Assembly (NCBI GenBank): GCA_014773175.1
Contig: VXCM01001432.1
Coordinates: forward strand, 62,001-126,000
DNA length: 64,000 nucleotides
From: Lucifuga dentata
Taxonomy: Eukaryota; Chordata; Actinopteri; Ophidiiformes; Bythitidae
Reading direction: 5' to 3'
Each line of letters begins with the position of its first letter. Positions within the stretch are counted from its first letter, which is position 1. The translations under genes and the position numbers were made by a program. The notes under the pieces are model-generated. The model was not told the DNA's origin, searched no databases, and saw nothing but the letters and a program-made list of their open reading frames with translations. Of the stretch, positions 35,698 to 48,552 are shown in pieces.

Positions 35698-36414
35698 CTG
35701 ACAGGAACTGCTGATGTTCCACTACTTGGACCAGGTGCCTGGATGATGGCACACAGCCAGACCAGTTCTCAGCGCATCATGTGTGATTATGCGCACTTTG
35801 AGAGTGACCAGTTAGCCTTAGATGCCGATGTGAGGTCAGATTTAGGCAATGGTCAGAATCCGATGGGTATGCCCAGTTGGTCACAGATCCAAGCTCCGGC
35901 ACTGATGGACAGTATCTTCTCAGAGTCCCAGAGAGGAGCCTCATTTGGGTAACCACGGATACCTCATCCGTCCTACCTTGCAAAACTGACCACTAGCCAA
36001 GTGGCAGATGACGTTAGAAGGCAAAGGTCAAAGCTTCATATGATTGACGCAGAGCAGAGCCTCGTAGAAGATTGACTGGTAATTGGTCAATATTAATGAT
36101 GACAGTGACGGCATGATCAATATACCACCAATAATCCCTGTGGGTTTAGTGTAATGAAGAAGATGCCTCCTCTCCTCTCCTCTCCTCTCCTCTGACATTT
36201 ACAACACTTTGGATCACTGGACAGAAAGAAAGCGAGCAAGGAACAGAGAGGTTTAGATGGAGAGAAAGAGGGAGAGGAAGAGAAAGAGGGAGGAGCTATG
36301 AAATGGCAAAACCCAAATGAAGGGCCCAAAGCAGAAAATCCATTTGTTTGAAGGTGTGTGTGTGTATTTGGGTGTTGTGATGGCACACAAATTTCCACTG
36401 CTACTTCCAATAAA
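35698..36414 (+). promoter_or_regulatory. socs3: socs3 3' UTR to a candidate poly(A) signal
   Basis: AATAAA at 36409-36414 is the first canonical signal noticed after the stop. The segment includes a (TCTCC)n run at 36167-36193. A more distal end near the AT-rich stretch at 37790-37850 is equally possible. Confidence 0.4.
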
Positions 36415-38796
36415 TGTGACCCCATAACAGGATGTAGGGTGGACATACACACCAGCTCCACACATACACACAAACGCACAGGTGTAGGTACACATGTAAA
36501 GTTTTGTCAGCACGGGAACAAAGAAAAAAGACCGTTACAAATCATCTCTTTCTCATGATTGTTTCTCGTTATTCCACCTTCTCTGTGTTTCAGAGTGCTT
36601 TGACAGTGACAGATAACAGAGTTTTGTTACTGAGACAAAAGCTTTGGCTTGGGACCAAAACCAAACAGCAGAACTTATTTTTAACACAACTGGGTAAAAA
36701 AAACATCAACTAACACTGTTGAGGATGGAGTGATGATGATGAGGATGATGAGGATCCAACAGGGATTGGACAAAAGTGAAAGATGAGCAGGAAATAGGAT
36801 TAGGAAAAGGAAATGGAAGAGGAGGCCAAGCTGAGGAGGGGTTTAGGGTTGGGGAGAAAGGGGAGGAGGAGACATACTGGTATATAGAGAAACAATAACA
36901 CTGACATGATTGATGTTCCAGACTTAGAGGAAATAATCAACAGGACGCTGCTCCTGTAAATGTAAAGCTAGATTTGCTCTCAGAGACATAGTCCAGGCTT
37001 GGAGCTGCTGTGTTGCTTTCACAGACACAGATTAAGTACAGGAGGATTTTAACAAGAAGCTCCATGTTTGGAAAGAAAGTGTAGGGTAAGTCTTAATTTT
37101 GTTAGAACCTTTAACAGTGTTTCCTCTTTTTCATAATTTTCATCTCCAGACTTCTGTGTGAAAATGTTTAATGGTGACGACTGAAATGCTCGTCCTCCCA
37201 GCTCTCCGATCACCGCTCACAAAGGAGACAAAGGAGGAAAAGAACTGTGACCTGGACAGTTTAATCCCTGAAATTGTAGAAAGGTTTCTCAGCCCATCTA
37301 CCTTCCTTTGATACCTCTGAAGCAGGAGCAGACAGTTGGGCTTTTCTCTCTCTGAATGTCAAGGGAACACAAGTCTTCCCACTCATGATTCTTAAAAGCC
37401 TTTTATAAAGCAAAATGTAAGACTTGGATCTGACCAAAATTATCATGGTGGTCTTTTGTACTGTCTGTATTTGGCTCGTGGTTATATTTACCTGTCATCC
37501 ATATTGGAGTGGTAGCGTTAACACACTTTGAAGTTTTGAGATCTTATGTGACCACTTGNAGTGCAGGCATGCTATAATGACACACTTTTGGTCAAATCCC
37601 AGTCTTATTTTTTTAAGATCAACATCAAGTTTACATGTGTCACACCAGTGGACCACACGTGTATGTGAATCATTTGTCTTTTATAAAGACTCTCACAAAA
37701 GGCTGGCCACTAGTCTGGCAAATACAAGCTGTAGTATCTCAGTTGAAATGAAAAAAAAAATGCATTACAAAAAACAAATGAAAGGAACATTGCACATATT
37801 TATATTTCTAAAATATTTCAATAATTTATATTAAAGAGCACTATTTTTACAAACGTCAATGCATTTGCCCTCTGTGTTAATTTACTGTGTGCTGTTTGTT
37901 GCTTCACCTCCTTTTTTTTCCCTCACAGAGTCAATATTGACTGGATAAGCCCTAACTTACCGTAACATATTGTTTGGCGGTCTGTATTCCAGCAATGCCA
38001 AGCCCACAAAGACATTATTTACTGACAAATGGGATTTCCTAGTTAAACAAAGACATGTTTATTCAGTCTACAGACGGTAGCTTTTAAACGGCTCAGCCAG
38101 GGTACGCGCGGTGTTAGGATACGCATTCACAGGGTTAAAATTACTGCAATCATCACTTCTCATTTTCTCTGCTATTGCATTGTGGGTAAATTCCATAGGC
38201 ACCACTGAGAATATAAGAAGGGTGGGGGCAGGGTTTTACCACACTGTGTATGCACATGCCCTACAGATGTACACAAAACACAGTAACAAAGGGATTCCCA
38301 GAAGTACAGATTTGTTTCTGGTTAACACTCCCCTCTCTCTTAACGCCACCNCCCCCCCCCCCCCCCCCCTTTGGTCTCATCACACACATTTTGACACAGC
38401 AGTCACTGTGTAGAAAGCTCACTTTGGGGTGGACCTAACTGGAAAGGAATGCAGCAGGGTTTTATACATCCTGCCTGAGGGGCTGATGTGTCCTCCTTGA
38501 ATGTGTGTATGTGTGTGTGTGTGTGTGTGTATGTGCACGCATTAATCTGTGTGTGGATAAATGCATATGTGCATATAAGGTCAAATGTGAAAGGGCCCAC
38601 GTGGGGGAGATTTATGATGGTCTGTGCTGTGGTTTTACAGTGCAGAGCCAGTACAGTGTGTGTGTGTGTGTGTGCATGCACATGCATGTGTGTATGTGTG
38701 TGTGTGCTGGTGTAAGAGGCTGGTCTAGCTAGATTGCTGGTGGTAAAATTAAGCTTGAGGGGGGTGTTCTTAATCTCTCCCCTCTCTCTCTCTCTG

Positions 38797-38828
<32 letters not shown>

Positions 38829-38965
38829 GGTTCCCATTCCCTGCATACCTAGTTCTGTCGAGGCTGCTTCCAGGAAAGAGGCACTTTAATTGAGTTGAAT
38901 TTTTACAGCTTGCCTGATTTTAGAGAATCAGAAAAGGCGAATGAGGTATCTTGTGGGAATATAAG

Positions 38966-39001
38966 AAGGGTGGGGGCAGGTAAAATTCTGCCCCCACCCT
39001 T
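38966..39001. repeat. 14-bp perfect hairpin, partner of a repeat at 38209
   Basis: AAGGGTGGGGGCAG and CTGCCCCCACCCTT are perfectly complementary around an 8-nt loop. The left arm with its flank (38957-38980) is a 24-nt exact copy of 38209-38232. Confidence 0.8.
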
Positions 39002-40227
39002 GTGCGTGTGTGTGTGTGTGTGAGTGAGAGAGAGCGAGAGAGACAATGCAAATGAAGTTTATGTTAAGAAAAAAAAAACGAGAGATGTGAAACTGTATTG
39101 TTGACAGTTTTCAGTCCTAGAAACGCCAGTGACATTGCAGCAACATTACAACATCCACCATAGACCCAAACGCACACACATACACTCACGTCTGGTACGA
39201 AACAGCTGTACCACATCCACCTCTGTGGAAGTGACTGTGGGAAGGAGATTACAAAGTTTAATCATTGTTTGTACATCTTATCTCACTACAGGTAATTATA
39301 GCCTTTCAGAAAACACAAAACCTACTTAATTGCTGATTTTACTTGGTTCCTTATGTTGTTATGAGACTTCCAGGAAAAGTGTGTGAGTGTATGTGTGTGT
39401 GGATATGGGTGGGTGAGACTATGTTTATGAGGGCAAGACCGAGTAGGTAATCAGACAACAATGACGTATAGCTCAAGAGACAAACAGAAATGACTGAGCC
39501 TTCTTCCCAAATTCAACCAGAATAATCCAGTTTTTACACACACACACATACACGCACAAACACACATTGTCTAAATAAGCCAGCTCAGCTCTGAGTGACT
39601 CATTTCTGTTCCCCATAGTTGTCCGGTTAGTTGGGGTGGAATATTCTGCCTGTATCCTTCACTTCTCTTGTGTATCTCATACGTTCCTATAAAGTCTTTC
39701 CACCATGATTCATTTGGGTAATGACTTGTGTGTCCAGCTCAACAGTTGTCAACAGCATCCCCACCAAGCGCAACACCAGGCTCTCAAACAACCGAGGGTT
39801 TGGAATTATTTCAACACCCTAAAGTTTTGTGCCCCAAACTTAAAGCATTAACTTAGAATACATCATGAGGGAATGTGAAAAAAGTTGCGTAATGGAGAAA
39901 ACCTTTCAAAAGCAACTCAGCTTGATTGACAACATTCCTCCTGTCTGATTAAATCAAATTCTCGCTGAATGTGGGAAGAATATTAAAGGTTAGAAACATG
40001 CCCTGCAGCAAGCCACGCTGGGTTTCCAGGAAGGGCCTTTGGTTTGCTGATTATTTCTTCCAGGAAGGCTTTTTGTTGGCTGATTGGAGCTTGTAGAAAA
40101 GACGTTTGGTTGGCCCATCAGCTCTAGTATTGTCACAGCCGCTTCTGATAAAGCCAGACCAGCTGCCAGGAAACCAGAGATTTACCCTCCAGCATTCCAT
40201 CATTCCTTCACCATCAGCAGAGAGAGA

Positions 40228-40260
<33 letters not shown>

Positions 40261-40850
40261 CAAAGAAGGGACACAGATCAATAAAAACCATATGGAAAGC
40301 ATACAGATAGTCAAATGCACTCAAAATTATATGTGTATGTATGTATGTGTGTGCATGTTCAAGTATGAGCAAGCCTTGTAACTACACACACACACACACA
40401 CGCACACACACACACACACTGTACAGCATTTGAACCTCATTGTGACTAACTTTGTATTAACTTGCTATTTTTGCTGAAGTCATTGTTGAAGCAGTTTTCC
40501 CGTACGGGCCAGCGGATGGGCGTGCCTTCTCTTACTGACTGGAAGGAAAAAGAAAACTACCTGGCATTACCTGAAAGGTACAAAAACAGGTTGCAAAGGC
40601 AGTTGTAAGGCAGGTTGTAATACACAGTGTTGCATTGTTTTTCTAGGAGATGAATCTTTCGCTATTTTTGTTCTTTCACAGTTGAGGGAGCATGATGACA
40701 CAGACAAGCTGCTCGTATGCCAAGTGTTTTACTGTAACAGCGTGGACCCAGACCAAAACTTCCAGCAATCTCAGGTGTCACCGTGTCCCCGCAGCCAGCA
40801 AACACGGCTAAATAATCAACACCGACTGCACAGGCCACAAGACACACGCA

Positions 40851-40883
<33 letters not shown>

Positions 40884-41132
40884 GTGGAAAGTAAGTGAGT
40901 ATGTCAAATACTGTTTTGAGGTACTGATACTTTTAGGAAACTTTTGACTTTTCCTCTATTGTACTTTGAAGTCTTCATTTTTCAGAGTCATTAGTTTCAG
41001 AAAGTCAACAGCTGAAAATATTGCTATTCTCTTTCATTCTTAACCTGTGTTTTCTTCCTTCCTTTTTTCTTTTCTCTTCTGCCCTTATTTCATTCATCCT
41101 GATCCTCCTTTCCTTATTTCTTTTCTTCATCT

Positions 41133-41524
41133 TCTATCTATAAAGCCAGAAATCTCTGTCTGTTCGTCTGTTCATCTGTCTGTGGCACCATTATCTCTAG
41201 AACCCAGAACTGTATGAAGTTGAAATTTGGCAGGTTTGTTGCTCAAGACCCAAGGACAGAGTCCTGCATGTGTCATGCGAAGTTGTTTGGATGAGTGGTT
41301 CTTGAATTGGGCTGTGCTGGTAAAAAGTAGTCCTCGTGCGGCAGGATACACTCCGGGAGCGGCAGCATTCCGCTCCATGGTCACTAATGGCAGGCTGCAG
41401 CGCACACCATAAAGTCTGAACAGGCACACTTTCAATGGCCACTGCAAACAAAGCTAGCTCACAAGGATGCACATCATAAAGTCCGGCCTGGTCCGAACAT
41501 ACACGTTTTGAATGGGGCACTGCA
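41133..41524 (+). mobile_element. Helitron/Helentron-like non-autonomous element, copy 1
   Basis: Begins TCTATCTATAAAGCCAGAAA, followed by CTGTCTGT repeats, and ends near GGGGCACTGCA. It aligns along its length with copy 2 (shared CTGTATGAAGTTGAAATTTG, GCGGCAGGATAC, GCGCACACCATAAA). The CTAG end is not preserved here. Class assignment rests on recall of fish Helitron termini. Confidence 0.5.
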
Positions 41525-41612
41525 TGTACTCCTAAGGGAGAAACAGATTATATTTGTTTTTAATGGCAGATTTTTTAAAATAGTGTTTTATTTGTGTTTC
41601 TATGATGTTCCA

Positions 41613-41989
41613 TCTAACTCTAAAGCCAGACGTCTGTCTGTCTGTGGCACCAATATCTCTAAAACCCGACACTGTATGAAGTTGAAATTTGGCAGGTATA
41701 ATGTTCAGGACCCGAGGACGTGCAGTGTCGCGTGTAAAGTGGTTCTTAAATTGAGCTGTGCCAGCATAAAGTAGTCTGTGCGGCAGGATACGCTCTGGAC
41801 ACGGCGGCAGGATATGCTCTGGGTGCGGTGGCATATGCTCCAGTCCAGTGCTACAGTCTCAGCCTAGCCCGTACAGCAAACAAAGCTAGCTCATGAGGAT
41901 GTGCAGAATGAAATCATGGCAGGCTATGGCGCACACCATAAATTCCGGCCCATTCCAAACAGGCATGTTTTCAACGGGCACTGCACTAG
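41613..41989 (+). mobile_element. Helitron/Helentron-like non-autonomous element, copy 2
   Basis: Starts TCTAACTCTAAAGCCAGACG and ends CGGGCACTGCACTAG followed by T, matching the CTRR-T end rule of Helitrons. It has no inverted repeats or target duplication, as expected for that class. It contains a short internal duplication of the GGCAGGATAYGCTCTGG unit. Confidence 0.55.
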
Positions 41990-43380
41990 TTCCTTCTAAA
42001 TTTTCTTCCTTCACTTCTTCCTTTCTCCCTCCATTTTTCTTTCATCCTTTGTTCCAAGTTGTCCCTTTTTTCATTTATTCCCTCTTTTCTTTTTGTCTTC
42101 CATCATTGCTTTCCTTGATTTTTCCTTTCTTCTATTCTTCCTCCTTTCCTCCTTCCTGTCCTTCCTCCCTCCCTTTTTCTTTCTTTCTTTCTTTCTTTGA
42201 GTAGTCGAGCACACTGGCTGCTACTATTTGTTTAATTCACTTAAAGTCAAATTTTGAATGCAGGGCATCTGCTTGTAATGGGTGATGTTTTTACTTCTAT
42301 CATTCACATACACACACACACAACATTTAGCTGAGTGGATGAATGGACAGCAGTGGGAAATGTGTGTGTGAAGGTGTCGGTCAGTGGCTCTCAGTCAGTT
42401 GCATAATAAAGAGACGGCTAGCATCACACAGGCTCCACTGGCCTTGGCATTTCTTTATCATTACTTTTCCATTGTGGTTTCCACAGTGGATAAAATCATT
42501 ATGTGTCTCTGACTCTGTTCTCTCTGGCAGCTGAAGCCACAAGTATCAGCTGGCGTATCAGTGTCAGATAAAGACCTTCAAAAAGTCAACTACACATAAA
42601 GCCAAAACAGCCTCTTTCTCATTTTATACTGCAGCTTTTATTTCAAATTATACATTTGGTTTTACATGTAACTTGCAGGCAACATTTGTAACCTTTGACC
42701 ACACAAATGTGAGGCATATTCACATACATACAAAAGACAAATCAACATTCTGTGTTTACCAGTTGATCATAATATAAAATATTTAGATTCGATCAATTAA
42801 TATATTGTTCTTTTCTATTAATCAAGTAATTGTTACTGTGTAAAATGTCCAGAAATAGTGACAAATGTCCATCACATGTTCCCAGAAACCAAGTTTAATG
42901 ACTTCAAATTATTTGTTTTGGTTGAAAACAGTTTAAAAATTCCAAAATGATTTAATTTACAGAAGACCCTCACGTTAGAGAAAACTAACATAGATTAGTT
43001 GGAGAATAGTTCTTGCCTAGTGTTAGTCCCCTTATTAAAAGACTTGTATTATAAATTTGGTGTTGGGATGATCAAAACCTTGAGTGCAACCTCAAGACAT
43101 AAATGAATTCATTCAGTCAAAGAAAAAAAAAAAGGTTTTGATTGAGAACAGTTANCCTCAAGACATAAATGAATTCATTCAGTCAAAGAAAAAAAAAAAG
43201 GTTTTGATTGAGAACAGTTACACTTTGGTTTCAGGCTTATTGTCGCACCGCTCTGTTTAGTCTCAACAAGGATTCAGTTGGATTAAACAGAACCTTCTGC
43301 ACTGAGTCCAGTCAGCTATTGACCTACAACCCCACCCACCCTGACACAAAACAAATGGTACTGTTCAAGCTTATTAGTCT

Positions 43381-43382
<2 letters not shown>

Positions 43383-43418
<36 letters not shown>

Positions 43419-43445
43419 NATGGTACTGTTCAAGCTTATTAGTCT

Positions 43446-43483
<38 letters not shown>

Positions 43484-43486
43484 GTA
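43383..43486. repeat. (GT)n microsatellite, duplicated around N at 43419
   Basis: Two blocks of about 16 GT units, each preceded by the same ATGGTACTGTTCAAGC flank. This indicates one locus represented twice by the assembly. Confidence 0.85.
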
Positions 43487-43619
43487 TGTGCATGCATGTT
43501 TAAGTGATTTCACACTGAACAAGAGAACAACCCGCTCATTAAAGACAAATAATCAACTCTCTTTATATTCTCTGTTTACTGCAAAAGGTGTCATTAAAGA
43601 CATATGCTGTGCACGTATG

Positions 43620-43620
<1 letters not shown>

Positions 43621-43671
<51 letters not shown>

Positions 43672-43680
43672 NCACACACT
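43621..43680. repeat. (AC)n microsatellite
   Basis: More than 25 AC units with an N at 43672; the true length is unknown. Confidence 0.95.
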
Positions 43681-43869
43681 ACCCCCTTTTGAACATGAAG
43701 GACCACTTTTGTTCCTCAGGAAGAAAACAGGGGTTCTGCTGTGTGTGTCCAGCACTGAACAGTATCTGAATGCAAGAGCCAATCAGAGAGCAGTATAGAC
43801 ATGGAGCCCCCCAAGTACCGCTGGTTTATAGGGATCTGCTTCAGAGAAGTCACATGACTTCCCAGATTC

Positions 43870-43872
<3 letters not shown>

Positions 43873-43920
<48 letters not shown>
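43873..43920. repeat. (GA)n microsatellite
   Basis: About 24 GA units ending at an N (43921), followed by a G-rich run. Confidence 0.95.
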
Positions 43921-45012
43921 NGGGGAGGGGGGGGAGGAATGAAAAAAGAGGTCAGGAGGGTGACACCATTGCTGCGAGGGCTGAATTGAGGGTCTGGTAA
44001 ATGGATGAAGGGAGAGGAAGGACAAAAAGGGGGCAAAAAAGAGAGATGCCACTGTTCTCGGAAGTGGAATTGTACAGTCTGGTCAAGGTCTATAATTACA
44101 GCTGAATGAACAAAATGATATATGACTGACTGAGAGGACAAGTCAATGAGTGGGTGAATGACAGATGAAACGAATGAGAATAAACAGGCAGTAGTAGCTG
44201 CAGCAGATTACCGCAGTGGGTAAACCCCGCTTTATACTTCACCACACTGCCGAAAGAACTAATAAACTTCTGTGGCACAGAGGACTACCCTCATTCTGCT
44301 TTAAAAAAAGGAAAAGAGAACATTTCCACCAAGCCCNCCCCCCGCTTCTTGCACTGCAAAAACAGGAATTCAAGGAACTCACATGATTCTGTTTTAAGAT
44401 AATTCGATCTCATTCTTTAGCCTCATTTATCACACCAGACATGTCTTTATTTGTCCTAATAAGGTATTCAGTCGATTCAAGCGTGAAAAAATGATGAATG
44501 GCTGACATTAAAATCCCCAAAAAACAAAGAGAAAACAAGACAGACTTGCTTAATTCAAGAATCACCTCAACTTAAGAACTCACTGTTAATACCTTCATAC
44601 AACATAGAACAGAGCAAACCGCTGCACTAGAATCAAGAGAATGACACGGAATTCTCAAAATTTTTCCACTTCACTGTCATGTGACCCATTTTCTGGATCA
44701 CATGACAAGCTTGTTAATAGACTTGGCAGAAATGGCAAGGTTTTCACAAGCAAGTCCTATAGTTTCGTCTGAACACATTAATTTATAAAATGAGCTGAAT
44801 TCAATGAGAAAATCTTCACTTTTCACTTGAATTTCTATTATTATAGTGATTCTGTAAAACTAAACAGGTTTAGTCTTACATAATCACTGTAAAACTAAAT
44901 AGGTTTACATTTAATTTTGTTACTAGTTTTAGTAGATTTTATTTTAATGCAATACTATGAAATTTCATTAGATTACAGAATATTTTGCATGTTTCCAGTG
45001 GGTGTAAGAAGA

Positions 45013-45015
<3 letters not shown>

Positions 45016-45067
<52 letters not shown>

Positions 45068-45181
45068 AAAGCATATGTACATGGCCCATGACACATGGGG
45101 AGGCAAGTGTGAAATGTGAAACAGATGTTTCAGTCTTGTTCCTGAGGCACTAATGTCGACACCTCTGCACTGAATAGGGAA

Positions 45182-45234
<53 letters not shown>
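45016..45234. repeat. two (GT)n microsatellites
   Basis: About 24 GT units at 45016-45064 and about 24 with interruptions at 45185-45234, separated by 120 bp of unrelated sequence. Confidence 0.95.
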
Positions 45235-45235
<1 letters not shown>

Positions 45236-46439
45236 ATGCCTCTGTGGGTGTGTATTAAATACCTCATTTGAGGGAAGGTTTCCCATAAACACCTGTTTTG
45301 TTCCGGTTAATATCTATCGTCATGGCAAAGAAATGATGGCCTCAGTGAAAGAGGAGAGAGAGAGCGAGAGAGAGAGAGAGAGAGNGAGTCACCTCCATTC
45401 CCCTCTGTCTGTGAAAGAGAAGAGCTCGTGTGGGATGAACACATTCGTTTATTCATTCGGCCTGTCTATTTTCAGCCCAGTGGGTTTATGGTTATTGGAA
45501 AGGCGTTGCCGTCTCGCTCCTTCCCAGAAGGAGTCAATATTTCTCCCTCTCCTTCATTTCTCCCTCTCTCCCCCTCTTTTCCTCTAATTCAATATTTTCT
45601 CCAAAACACCACTCTGCCTCCACACAGGCAGGGAATGCTGGAAAGCATCTGAGAAAAACAAAACACACAAGCAAATGTACAGACAAAAAAAAAAAAAAAA
45701 NAAAAAAAAAAAAAAAGTGGCTCTGTGCACGCCGACAGACACAAAGTGTGAGGTTACAGAATGCTTTGCCAACTGTGATCCCAGAAACCCTCCTGCTCAG
45801 GATATCGCCCACTTTCTCCATCCTATCACGGTTATCCATTGCTCTGTCTTGCTTACCGATGCATCTTTATCTCTCCTTTCACAGGTCTTGTGGGTCTCTG
45901 GAGACCAACTGTGGCCTTTTTATAATGCTGTTTGCTAATGACATTTAATAATGACTTGTTATGGCTCATAAAACCTGGCTCTGCCACTGGCAATATTACC
46001 TTTAACTGCAGTGCAGTGCGGTTCTGATAACACATAGGGACATTTATGAAGTGATAAAGATCAGACAAGGCAGCATGGGTATGCATGTGAAACACGTGTG
46101 TGTGTGTGTGTGTGTGCTTGCAGTGTGCATGTAGTTACACCATTTGTAAATCAGAGAGAAAGGGTGAGAGCATCAGAGGGAGGGAGTGTGTTATATTAGC
46201 GCACATCCCTTGTAGCCTAATCTCAATCCACAGCAGATACAATTCCCACAAACCCTCACCTCTAAATATTGACTTAGCTCCAGAGCCATGGGGGAACTAG
46301 GGCTTTATAGCTGACAAAAATAGAGAACAGGACTGGATATATCCAGTTTAGTTTGGGCCAAATCTCGCAGCCTCATCATAGTGGCATGCATAGGCTTCCT
46401 TAAATATGAAAAAGGGGCAGGGTTAATGTTAAGGGTCAT

Positions 46440-46825
46440 TTTTCCCCTAAGGTCAATGGCAGGGTGGTAGTTGTGCCAACTAGAGGGGTATTTGGCTGAC
46501 CAGGAGACATCTGGCAATGGGCACTTTTCTAACTGGAGTTGCACTTACTGTAGCTGAGCACAGTGGCATTTGGGCCAACCAGAGGGCCATTTTGGTCAAC
46601 AAGAGGGGCACTCAGACCAACCTCAGAGGCATTTGGGGCAAACAAAGGGAAATTTGGACTAAGTAGAAGGCCACCTGATCAACAAGAGGGGTACGCTGGC
46701 TGAAGAGAAGGGCACATGAAGAGGGGACTTAGGCTTAAGTTGGTCAAACCTCAGAGCTATTTGAGCCTGAAGAGGAGCATTTGCACTAAACAGAGAGGCA
46801 CTTGGGCTGACCAGAAAAACAGAGG
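46440..46825 (+). repeat. decayed minisatellite, unit about 24-28 bp
   Basis: Roughly a dozen diverged copies of a unit like GGCATTTGGGCCAACCAGAGG can be followed, for example GCCATTTTGGTCAACAAGAGG and GGCACTTGGGCTGACCAGAA. Spacing varies. There is no long ORF. Confidence 0.7.
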
Positions 46826-48552
46826 GATGATGAATGAACTCTGCTTAGATTTCTCTTGCAGGATAAAGGTCATGCCAAAAGCAGTTTTGTGACCCCAGAG
46901 GAATCTGAGGGTGTCAGAGTTATTTTGGAGAGCTCCTGACTGCAACAAAGTGTAAATACACACCACTCATAGAACAGACAGACAAACGCAGATGCTAGGG
47001 AACATACAGGCACATACAGGCCTCAGACACTGGGGCTGATTAGTGCAGCCCATGGTGAGTGTTACATAGGGAAATGTATTCTAATCACATTATTATACAT
47101 AAGATATAACCTATTCTGATTAAGCATAAAAAAGTAGAGTATCACAACTCAAAGGGCTGCTGGGCAGTTTGTCTGTGTGTATAAATTTGTGTACAAATGG
47201 AAGTATGTTAACCGCCAGTAATACACCTGAGCTTTGCATTTTCTGTGACATTAGTCTGTATGTTACTACATTCTTCAAACAGAGAAAGGTAATCTTGTTT
47301 AAACATAAGTGAGACCTCGTAATTTGCATATATGAAAATAACATATATTGGTCTGTAAATATATTGTATGTAAATATACAGTATGTGTAGCCCAAATATG
47401 AGAACCTTATGTAGTATGTGTATCAATTTAACATGTATTTGCAATGAATCTATGTCACATCTGTGCAAAGAACATGTATTTGGCATTGATGACTAACTTA
47501 CCTATCAAACCTATCTTACTTATCAAAACCTAACAATGCAAGATGTTACACATTTTGCATATATGTATGAGACCTATACGAACACACAGTATATGAAATT
47601 GTTCAAAGCAATATACTCTGTCATTCCCACATATGAACATATTAATTTTACAAACAATGGATGAGGGAATTTTATGCTGGAATGGAACATTTTAATCTAT
47701 TGGAATCTGAGATTACTCATCTGATACTTCTCTACATTAATTTAAAAGAGTCTGAAGGGCTCAGTGGAAAAATTGATCACATTACAATCAAGTGAGGAAG
47801 AATTATTTGAAAGGCAAGTGTTATTTTCTTGATTCTAGAGCAGTGGGGTGCAGGGCTGTGTATCAAGATACTGAATCTTTATAAGAATTCCCAAAATACA
47901 TTCATTTGCATTTGAAATAATCACAATGCACTGCAACATTGTAGCGTAGCCCATACCACCAGCTTTTACCCACAGTTAGGAACCAACAATTAATAACCAT
48001 TATCTTGTTAAATTAAGCACTTATTTCTTACTCTTGTCATCTCTTCTCTTATGACCTGTGAATATAAGATGCTACACGTGGTTTACATCTGTCATCTCAT
48101 TTATTTATTTATTTTTTTATGGTAACTGAATTTTACAATATTTAAATGTTGCATTGTACATTCCACTGTCCTATCTTTTGGGTAACTGTATTTTACACTG
48201 TATTTCAAATTTAAAAAAAAAAATTGCGCTAATACACTGCATCAATTTATAAAATATAATACTATTTAAAAAATTAAGAATAGTAAAATTAATAAAATAA
48301 TAAAACATTTAAAAATATAAAAATATAAATTAAAAATATAAACTACAACAATTTTACTTACACCTACCACGTTATGCACTACTTTGGTTGCTGCAGAAAT
48401 TCGCTTTGGTTTGATTATGTCGCCACCTAGCGGTTAGGCCTCTCTGTGCAGTTTGTGCTGATCGGTCATCCATTAGCTTCCCTTGTTTCCCAGGGCGACT
48501 AGTCAATAATTATCGATTACAACGATCCAAAGTTCAGTGACAGACATAATCA

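Larger units (their letters stand above)
36415..48552. other. socs3-tha1 intergenic region, gene-free
   Basis: I found no exon with family-level similarity. The stretch holds GT/CA and GA microsatellites, a G/C-rich hairpin (38966-39001), two Helitron-like copies (41133-41989), pyrimidine-rich low-complexity DNA (42000-42200), a decayed minisatellite (46440-46825) and several N-flanked duplications (43155, 43419). AT-rich sequence at 47500-48350 precedes tha1. Confidence 0.6.

Noticed and set aside
35743..35952. 69-codon ORF after the socs3 stop.
   Set aside because: It lies in the 3' UTR, shows no family similarity, and is of a length expected by chance.
38488..38846. Long ORFs on both strands rich in Cys-Val or His-Thr.
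   Set aside because: They are translations of GT/CA microsatellites.
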